The notes below the pieces were generated by a model, which saw only the letters and a list, made by a program, of their open reading frames with translations, was not told where the DNA came from and did no database searches. From Bryobacterales bacterium (GTDB taxonomy: Bacteria > Acidobacteriota > Terriglobia > Bryobacterales > Bryobacteraceae): a stretch of DNA of 47,474 nt. Below, piece after piece: positions 42,514 to 47,474 of the stretch. Positions within the stretch are counted from its first letter, which is position 1. Each line of letters opens with the position of its first letter. The stretch is from NCBI GenBank assembly GCA_020854055.1, contig JADZGD010000016.1, positions 1-47,474 on the forward strand. The letters run 5' to 3'. A program made the position numbers and the translations under genes.

Positions 42514-43035
42514 TCAGAGCAGTGATTTTACTAGAGCCGTCATCCCGGCGTCGGTCCAGTCCCGGTTGGCAATGATTTTCTGGACCACCTTGCCGCTGGA
42601 ATTGATGATATAGGTTTCCGGATACTGATAAGTACCATAGCTGGCCGGAAGCATGGCGGACGGATCCCGGGCCGTATTAAACGTCACCTGAAAACGGTTC
42701 AGAAAGGCGGAATAGGCTTTCTCATTTTTGTCGACGCTGACGCCGAGCACCACCACGCCGGAGGAGGCAAACTGTTTCTGAAAGGCACTGAGCGATGGGA
42801 TCTCCTCGACACAGGGCGGGCACCAGGTGGCCCAGAAATGAAGCACCAGCAGTTTTCCGCCGAAATTGCCCGGCGATAGGGTTCGGCCGCTGTCGGTGGT
42901 GATGGAGAATCCAGGCGCCGAATCACCGGCTTCGATTACTCTATTGCGCAGTGAGTCATAAACCACCCAGCTAAATGCAATCACCAGCACGGCGATCAAA
43001 ATCTGAAGGGCTCTCTCCGGCCTACCCGATTTCAT
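42514..43035 (-). CDS. TlpA-like membrane-anchored thioredoxin
   Basis: A 173-residue protein with an N-terminal transmembrane helix (9-26) and a periplasmic thioredoxin/AhpC-TSA fold. The redox motif is WCPPC (C72, C75) inside HFWATWCPPC; this WCxxC class includes TlpA and ResA, which reduce cytochrome c apoprotein disulfides. The cis-proline position lies in the TYQYPETYI region. The start is the ATG at 43035. Whether it serves cytochrome maturation or another periplasmic oxidoreductase is unknown. It lies upstream of glcD on the same strand and divergent from the pterin operon. Confidence 0.9.
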   Translation of the reverse strand: MKSGRPERALQILIAVLVIAFSWVVYDSLRNRVIEAGDSAPGFSITTDSGRTLSPGNFGGKLLVLHFWATWCPPCVEEIPSLSAFQKQFASSGVVVLGVSVDKNEKAYSAFLNRFQVTFNTARDPSAMLPASYGTYQYPETYIINSSGKVVQKIIANRDWTDAGMTALVKSLL

Positions 43036-43122
43036 AAGCGGCTCAACACCTTGATTCTATCAGCGAAGCGGCTACCTTTTATGATCCTCCCGGGGGCTGG
43101 GGGCATCTAACTAAACTGGAAC

Positions 43123-43539
43123 ATGTTGATCACGCGACGAGTTGAATTTTCGGCATCGCATGTTTGCGCTGATCCGGCGCGAAGTCAGATGGAGAACCAT
43201 CAAACCTACGGCCGGGAGGCGAATCCCGATGGGCACGGACACAATTTCGTCCTCGACGTGACGCTGGAAGGAGAGCCGGATCCGGTGACCGGTATGGTGT
43301 TTGATCTTAAGCGGTTGAAGCAGATTCTAAACGAAGAAATTGTCGAACCGTTCGATCACCGCTTTCTGAACCACGAAGTACCGCCTTTTGACCGGGTGAT
43401 TCCGACCATTGAGAATATGAGCAGGGAGGTCTGGCGGAGGCTCGAGGGGCGGTTGAATGGGTCCGGCTGCCGTCTGCACTCGGTACGGCTCTATGAGACC
43501 GCTGACTTTTTTGTGGAGGTATCGGGCAACATTCGATGA
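43123..43539 (+). CDS. 6-pyruvoyltetrahydropterin synthase paralog with Glu in place of the catalytic Cys
   Basis: A 138-residue PTPS/QueD-fold protein. Zinc ligands are H13 (SASH), H38 and H40 (GHGH). At the position of the catalytic cysteine it has glutamate: the segment reads YGREANPDGHGH, with E32. Loss of Cys to Glu here is characteristic of the PTPS-III group, which makes 6-hydroxymethyl-dihydropterin and can replace FolB in folate synthesis; that function is inferred from the residue alone. It starts at ATG 43123 with GGAAC just upstream. Its stop overlaps the start of a second PTPS gene, and folE follows, giving a pterin operon. Confidence 0.85.
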   Translation: MLITRRVEFSASHVCADPARSQMENHQTYGREANPDGHGHNFVLDVTLEGEPDPVTGMVFDLKRLKQILNEEIVEPFDHRFLNHEVPPFDRVIPTIENMSREVWRRLEGRLNGSGCRLHSVRLYETADFFVEVSGNIR

Positions 43540-43958
43540 TTCAGCTGACTCGCCGCTACCGCTTCTCCGCCTCGCACCGGCTGCATGCTTCGGCGCTGAC
43601 GGCGGAAGCAAATCGGGAGATCTACGGCAAGTGTAATAATCCATTCGGACACGGCCACAATTATGTTTTGGAGTTAACAGTGGCCGGACCGGTGGGCGAG
43701 GATGGCCGCATCCTCGATCCACGCCACCTCGACCGCCTGGTGGATGAGACCGTTACCGGTCCGATGGATCACCGCAACCTGAATAGCGAGATACCCGAAT
43801 TTGCCGGGCTGGCGCCAACCACGGAAAATCTTGTCCGGGTCATTGCCGGGCGCCTGGGGCGCCGCTGGACGGAATTCTTCCCATTGGCCGGCTGCGGGAT
43901 TTCGAGTATCCGGCTGGAGGAGACAGCAAATAATTCGTTTGAATTGAGACTACTATGA
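43536..43958 (+). CDS. 6-pyruvoyltetrahydropterin synthase paralog, Cys type
   Basis: A 140-residue PTPS/QueD-fold protein. Zinc ligands are H14 (SASH), H39 and H41, and the catalytic cysteine C33 is present in [14 protein letters not shown], the classical PTPS form. It shares the fold but only moderate identity with its upstream neighbour, and the two active sites differ. It overlaps the previous stop as ATGA and its own stop overlaps folE as ATGA. It converts dihydroneopterin triphosphate to 6-pyruvoyl-tetrahydropterin or a related product, or to carboxy-tetrahydropterin if it is QueD. The motif [11 protein letters not shown] favours the PTPS form over the short QueD form. Confidence 0.88.
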   Translation: MIQLTRRYRFSASHRLHASALTAEANREIYGKCNNPFGHGHNYVLELTVAGPVGEDGRILDPRHLDRLVDETVTGPMDHRNLNSEIPEFAGLAPTTENLVRVIAGRLGRRWTEFFPLAGCGISSIRLEETANNSFELRLL

Positions 43959-44611
43959 CAACATCGAAAGCGTTCGTACACAGCAACGGAAACCTGGCGG
44001 TTCCGAGCGAACTGAAGGTGGTGAAACCCGGGTTGACTTCCGGGCAGGGCAACATTGCGTCGCTGGTAGAGCAGGTTTTGCGCGAGTTGGGTGAAGATCC
44101 GGAACGCGAAGGACTGCGGGCGACGCCGATGCGCAGCGAGAAGGCGCTGAAGTTTCTCACCTCCGGCTACCATCAGGACGTGGACGAGATTGTCAACCAC
44201 GCCATCTTCGACGTGGACATTGATGAGATGGTGATCGTTAAAGATATCGAATTCTTCAGTACCTGTGAACACCACCTGCTGCCGTTTTACGGCAAGATGC
44301 ATGTGGCCTATCTTCCGGACCGCAAAGTGATCGGGTTGAGCAAGATTCCGCGAATTGTGGACATGTTCGCCCGCCGGTTGCAGTTGCAGGAGCGGCTCAC
44401 GCAACAGGTGGCGCAAACGATCGAGGAGGTGCTGCGGCCCAAGGGCGTGGGTGTGATCAGCGAGGCGCGGCATTTCTGCATGATCATGCGCGGAGTGGAG
44501 AAGCAACACTCCGGCGCGATTGCGAGCGCCATGCTAGGCGGATTCCGAACCTGCAAGGAGACACGCGACGAGTTTCTCTCGTTGGTAAAAACCAACAATC
44601 TGACCTTCTGA
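43955..44611 (+). CDS. folE: GTP cyclohydrolase I
   Basis: A 218-residue GTP cyclohydrolase I, the first committed step from GTP to dihydroneopterin triphosphate. The zinc-binding and catalytic blocks [13 protein letters not shown] and [12 protein letters not shown] are intact. The N-terminal ~30 residues before the core are poorly conserved and make it slightly long. The ATG overlaps the preceding stop by four bases. Its product is the substrate of both upstream PTPS paralogs, so the three genes form one pathway segment. A 6-bp perfect palindrome with an AAAA loop (44581-44596) lies in its last codons. Confidence 0.97.
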   Translation: MTTSKAFVHSNGNLAVPSELKVVKPGLTSGQGNIASLVEQVLRELGEDPEREGLRATPMRSEKALKFLTSGYHQDVDEIVNHAIFDVDIDEMVIVKDIEFFSTCEHHLLPFYGKMHVAYLPDRKVIGLSKIPRIVDMFARRLQLQERLTQQVAQTIEEVLRPKGVGVISEARHFCMIMRGVEKQHSGAIASAMLGGFRTCKETRDEFLSLVKTNNLTF

Positions 44612-44938
44612 TGCCACCCCGCCAGGCGCACCCGGACTCCACTACAATGGAGTCATGGTGCGTCTTGAAAGACGCGTTGTCCTGGCAGGTGCAAGTACTA
44701 TCCGGGTAGGCATCGGAGCCCCCGGTAGCAGGCTCCGGCCGGGAAATCCGCACGCTGGGTTTGACGTGGCGGGAGCCGAAGACCGGCTCACGGTTCGGCT
44801 CGTGAGGCACTCCCGGAAGACACGGGGAAAAATGGATAGGCCGGAGCTTCACAGTGATCGGCGTCAGACCGCGACCCTACTGAAAGGGGATGTTAGAAAC
44901 GGGCTGGCGTAGGCCGGCGCCGCGCTAAACTTTTACCA
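44612..44938 (+). other. Unassigned structured intergenic region, possible RNA
   Basis: 327 bases with no convincing protein. TACAAT (44643-44648) could be a -10 box, with no good -35. Hairpins include GCGTCT/AGACGC (44660-44675, loop TGAA), GGAGCC/GGCTCC (44715-44736), and two stems that use the same bases: GAGCCG (44773-44778) can pair with CGGCTC (44784-44789), or GAGCCGAA (44773-44780) with TTCGGCTC (44794-44801). CCCT/AGGG (44875-44888) is a further short stem. Known riboswitch cores, SRP RNA and tmRNA were looked for by eye and not found. An 85-codon frame lies over it but has no family resemblance. Confidence 0.4.
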
Positions 44939-46654
44939 ATGCAGATTCAAAGGGGCGGTGATGTTCATGATGTCGTTGTCATTGGTTCCGGCGCCGGCGG
45001 CGGAACCGCGGCAAAGGTTCTGACCGACCTGGGCGTGAAGGTCACGCTTCTCGAGGCCGGCCCGATGATCACGCCGTATAAAGATTTCAAGGAGCACCGC
45101 TGGCCGTACCAGGTGGACCATCGCGGGGCGGGCGAGGGCGGCGTAGCCTATTTCGACCCGCTGAAGAACGGTTTCGGTTACTTTGCGGCCAGCCACGGCG
45201 GCTGGTCGTTGGATGGCGAGCCTTACACGGTGGCCGAAGGCAACAAGTTTATGTGGTTCCGGTCACGGGTGATGGGCGGCAGGACGCTCCATTACGGGCG
45301 AATTTCACTGCGCTATGCCGACTACGATTTCAAACCCTACTCGACCGATGGTCTCGGCACGGACTGGCCCCTCAGCTATGAGGATGTGGCGCCGTACTAC
45401 GACAAGGCCGAAGACTTCATCGGCGTAACCGGAAGCCGCGAGGGCATCCGTAGCGCGCCCGACGGAATCTTTCAGACTCCTCCGCCACCGCGGGCACACG
45501 AGGTTCTGATCAAGAAGGCCTGCGACCGGTTGAAGATCCCGTGCATCGCCTCGCGGCTGGCGATTATTACCCGCGGCCACAACGGGCGCCCCGCCTGCCA
45601 CTATTGTGCCCAATGCGGTCGCGGCTGCATCACCGCTTCAAATTACTCTTCGCTCCAAGTGCAGATCATGCCCGCACTCAAGAGCGGTCAGTTGACCGTG
45701 ATTCCTTACGCCATGGCTCGCGAATTGCTCACCGGTCCGGATGGCCTGGTACGGGCTGTCTCCTACATCGATAAAACGACCGGGCAGGAGCGCGAGATTC
45801 GCTGCCGGCGGGTGGTGCTGGCGGCGAGCGCCTGCGAATCGGCGCGGTTGCTGCTGAATTCCAAATCCGGACGCTTTCCCAACGGGCTGGCGAACTCCTC
45901 GGGGATGGTAGGCCGGAACCTGATGGACAGCACCGGGTTTGCGCTTTCGGCGACCATTCCGGCGCTGCGCGGGATGCCGCGTTATGATTCGGACGGCATG
46001 GGTGGATCGCACCTGTACATCCCGTGGTGGCTGTGGGATCGCAAGAAAAAGGACTTTCCGCGCGGATATCACGTGGAGTTGGGTGGTGGATTCAACATGC
46101 CTGGCTTCGGTTTCGTGAGCAGTATCGCCAAGGAGCACGAGGGCTACGGCAGCGGGCTCAAACAAGCCATATACGAAGATTACGGAGCGAGGGTCAGCCT
46201 GGACGGCCGCGGCGAGATGATCCCCAATGCCAGGACGTTCTGTGAGATCGATCCCGAGGTAAAGGACAAGTGGGGCATTCCGGTGCTGAAGTTCCACTTC
46301 GAGTGGACCGAGCATGAGATTGGACAGGTGCGCCACATGGCCCGGACCTTCCAGGAGATTCTGGAGACCATGGGCGGCAAAGTCACTGCCACCGATCATC
46401 TGCGCCGGGCCGACGCCGGTATCTCGACCGGGGGTGAGATCATTCACGAGATAGGAACGGCGCGCATGGGTTCCGACGCCAAAACATCGGTGCTCAACAA
46501 ATACTCACAGGCCCACGACGTAAAGAACTTGTTCATTGCCGACGGGGCGCCGCTGGTCAGCAATCCCGATAAGAATCCGACGTTGACCATCGTGGCGCTG
46601 GCCTGGCGGATGTCCGAATACCTGGCCGAAGAAATGAGGAAGGGCAATGTCTGA
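44939..46654 (+). CDS. GMC-family FAD oxidoreductase with a four-cysteine motif
   Basis: A 571-residue flavoprotein of the glucose-methanol-choline family. The FAD site GSGAGGGTAA is at 16-25 and the GMC substrate-side elements FIADGAPLVSNPDKNPTLT lie near the C-terminus. A CxxCxxCxxxC group (C220, C223, C226, C230) sits in the position where three-subunit dehydrogenases such as bacterial FAD-glucose dehydrogenase carry an iron-sulfur cluster. It oxidises an alcohol or sugar. The ATG at 44939 has no clear SD. Its stop overlaps the next gene, the subunit-3 partner. Substrate is unknown; gluconate, glucose or a related polyol is plausible. Confidence 0.9.
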   Translation: MQIQRGGDVHDVVVIGSGAGGGTAAKVLTDLGVKVTLLEAGPMITPYKDFKEHRWPYQVDHRGAGEGGVAYFDPLKNGFGYFAASHGGWSLDGEPYTVAEGNKFMWFRSRVMGGRTLHYGRISLRYADYDFKPYSTDGLGTDWPLSYEDVAPYYDKAEDFIGVTGSREGIRSAPDGIFQTPPPPRAHEVLIKKACDRLKIPCIASRLAIITRGHNGRPACHYCAQCGRGCITASNYSSLQVQIMPALKSGQLTVIPYAMARELLTGPDGLVRAVSYIDKTTGQEREIRCRRVVLAASACESARLLLNSKSGRFPNGLANSSGMVGRNLMDSTGFALSATIPALRGMPRYDSDGMGGSHLYIPWWLWDRKKKDFPRGYHVELGGGFNMPGFGFVSSIAKEHEGYGSGLKQAIYEDYGARVSLDGRGEMIPNARTFCEIDPEVKDKWGIPVLKFHFEWTEHEIGQVRHMARTFQEILETMGGKVTATDHLRRADAGISTGGEIIHEIGTARMGSDAKTSVLNKYSQAHDVKNLFIADGAPLVSNPDKNPTLTIVALAWRMSEYLAEEMRKGNV

Positions 46655-47258
46655 TGCGGCATTGACTCGGCGCACCCTGTTACAGCGCATCGCCGCCGCG
46701 GCACTGGCTGCGAGCCTGCCGGAAGCCGTCGCGCAACACGTTCATCAGGAAGCCGCCGCCGAAACGGCCAAAACCGGAACCTTCCGCCCACAGGCGCTCA
46801 GCGAACACCAATTTGCCACTTTACGGGCGCTCGCGGACCTGATTATTCCACCCGATGAAAACTTCCCCGGGGGCGCGGCGGGCGGCACGGCCGAGTTCGT
46901 TGACATTCTGGCCCGCCACAGTGGCCGGATGTTGGAGTTGTATACCGGCGGACTGGGGTGGATGGATGCGAGGATAAAGGATTCGGACGGGACGAGTTTT
47001 CTCGCTGCCGAACCGGCAGCGAAGGAGCGACTGCTGGACCAGATTGCGTTCCAGCGCAATAGCACCACGGACCTGGCGCCCGGCATCACGTTCTTTGCCT
47101 TCCTGCGGCGCATGACGGTGGATGCCTATTTCACCAGCCCTGTGGGAATCAAGTACCTGGGCTACATGGGCAACATCGGGCAGTCAAAGTTCGAAGTTCC
47201 CGCGCAGATCCTGAAATATGTCATCAGCCACAGCCCGTTCGCCAATGACCAGGGCTGA
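46647..47258 (+). CDS. Gluconate 2-dehydrogenase subunit 3-like protein
   Basis: A 203-residue exported protein of the gluconate-2-dehydrogenase gamma-subunit family. The N-terminus carries TRRTLLQRIAAAALAASLP, a twin-arginine signal, so a folded complex is likely exported through Tat with the GMC subunit hitchhiking. Helical residues about 50-200 match the subunit-3 pattern (LADLIIPPDENFPGG and PVGIKYLGYMGN). The ATG at 46647 overlaps the GMC stop by eight bases and has AGGAAGGGC upstream. No cytochrome c subunit follows; instead the sequence runs into a group II intron. Confidence 0.88.
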   Translation: MSDAALTRRTLLQRIAAAALAASLPEAVAQHVHQEAAAETAKTGTFRPQALSEHQFATLRALADLIIPPDENFPGGAAGGTAEFVDILARHSGRMLELYTGGLGWMDARIKDSDGTSFLAAEPAAKERLLDQIAFQRNSTTDLAPGITFFAFLRRMTVDAYFTSPVGIKYLGYMGNIGQSKFEVPAQILKYVISHSPFANDQG

Positions 47259-47330
47259 GGCCGGGACGGCGGACGATTTTTCCGGGCGGTGTGGGAATCG
47301 CGCCGATGCCAACCGTTCGCACGTCGCAGT

Positions 47331-47351
47331 GTGACTGGGGTCACTTCCTTT
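47331..47351 (+). terminator. Terminator-like hairpin before the intron
   Basis: GTGAC (47331-47335) pairs with GTCAC (47340-47344) around a TGGG loop, followed by TTCCTTT. The stem is short (5 bp), so it is a weak terminator. It is 73 bases after the end of the dehydrogenase operon. Class C group II introns typically insert just downstream of such structures. Confidence 0.45.
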
Positions 47352-47474
47352 GTGTGCCGAGCATGTTCGACAGCTCGGGGGTGAAAGTCCCCTTGACAAC
47401 CTGATGGAGGTGAAGTCATAGCGAAGCGCAAGGGCGTTCCGGTGACGGAGGGTCTGAAAGAAGCGCGGAGCAAA
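47352..47474 (+). mobile_element. Group II intron, 5' end (truncated by window)
   Basis: The sequence from GTGTG (47352) has the 5' end of a bacterial group II intron: a GUGYG-type boundary, then the domain I block GGGGGTGAAAGTCCCC (47377-47392) and AGCGAAGCGCAAGGGCG about 30 bases later. The remainder of domain I, the reverse-transcriptase frame and the 3' end lie beyond the window. It follows a hairpin with a T-rich tail, the usual target of class C introns. The class is inferred from the target, not from the RNA domains. Confidence 0.8.

Noticed and set aside
41230..42525. 431-codon open frame opposite the GlcD-like gene
   Set aside because: The minus-strand frame encodes full GlcD motifs; the plus-strand frame has none and is an antisense artefact of high GC.
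44655..44912. 85-codon frame in the structured intergenic region
   Set aside because: No SD, no family resemblance and the bases are better explained by nested hairpins.
44612..44938. SRP RNA, tmRNA or known riboswitch
   Set aside because: The diagnostic SRP GGAAG loop block, the tmRNA ends and the cobalamin/FMN/TPP cores were looked for and are absent.
1..47474. CRISPR array or tRNA genes
   Set aside because: No regularly spaced direct repeats and no TTCGANTC T-loop blocks in a tRNA context were seen. This was a visual scan, not a computed search.

Overview
The window looks like high-GC chromosome from an acidobacterium of the Solibacter/Bryobacter type. The main reason is the secreted NHL-repeat protein at 20469-23225, whose C-terminus matches the 'Solibacter uncharacterized' family (TIGR03437 type). 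Secreted carbohydrate-active enzymes, a DUF5666-like protein and dense, mostly co-oriented gene strings fit the same group. This assignment is inferred from domain style, since no 16S gene is present. I recognise about 36 protein genes, one certain RNA gene (rnpB) and the first ~120 bases of a group II intron that runs off the right edge. I saw no tRNA, CRISPR array or insertion sequence.

Left region (1-10835, all minus strand). An NCS1-type permease and a secreted glycosidase precede a LacI-type regulator. A tight six-gene string follows: OPA/GlpT-like MFS transporter, HAD phosphatase-like protein, class I amidotransferase-like hydrolase, iron alcohol dehydrogenase, aldehyde dehydrogenase and a glutamine-synthetase-like ligase cut by the window edge. 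The ligase + ALDH + amidotransferase set resembles the gamma-glutamylation (Puu) route for amines. Here an alcohol dehydrogenase sits where an amine oxidase would be, and a phosphate-ester-type transporter and a phosphatase are added. I read it as a candidate pathway for an amino alcohol or its phosphate ester.

Centre left (11219-27293). On the plus strand are a polytopic membrane protein and a translationally coupled GH29-like fucosidase/SGNH hydrolase pair. On the minus strand are the housekeeping genes topA and dprA, then a run of M3 peptidase, DUF5666-like protein, NHL/TIGR03437 protein and galT. A small plus-strand gene (19219) and a TolB-like propeller protein (26112) lie between or beside these.

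Centre right (27300-31333). A c-di-GMP locus has a membrane HD-GYP-GAF-GGDEF protein divergent from a sensor-less sigma-54 activator that is translationally coupled to a PilZ protein. The shared 318-bp intergenic region is rich in TTGTC/GACAA half-sites.

Right (31320-47474). This holds a transpeptidase-only PBP, a possible frameshifted small gene, a UDP-glucuronate decarboxylase-like epimerase, a 1007-residue OmpA/Ig-repeat outer-membrane protein, rnpB, a membrane coiled-coil protein, a CpaE-like ATPase, DUF72, GlcD and TlpA-like proteins. A pterin operon follows (two different PTPS paralogs and folE), then an unexplained structured intergenic stretch. Last come a GMC oxidoreductase with a four-cysteine motif plus its subunit-3 partner, and the 5' end of a group II intron just after a hairpin.
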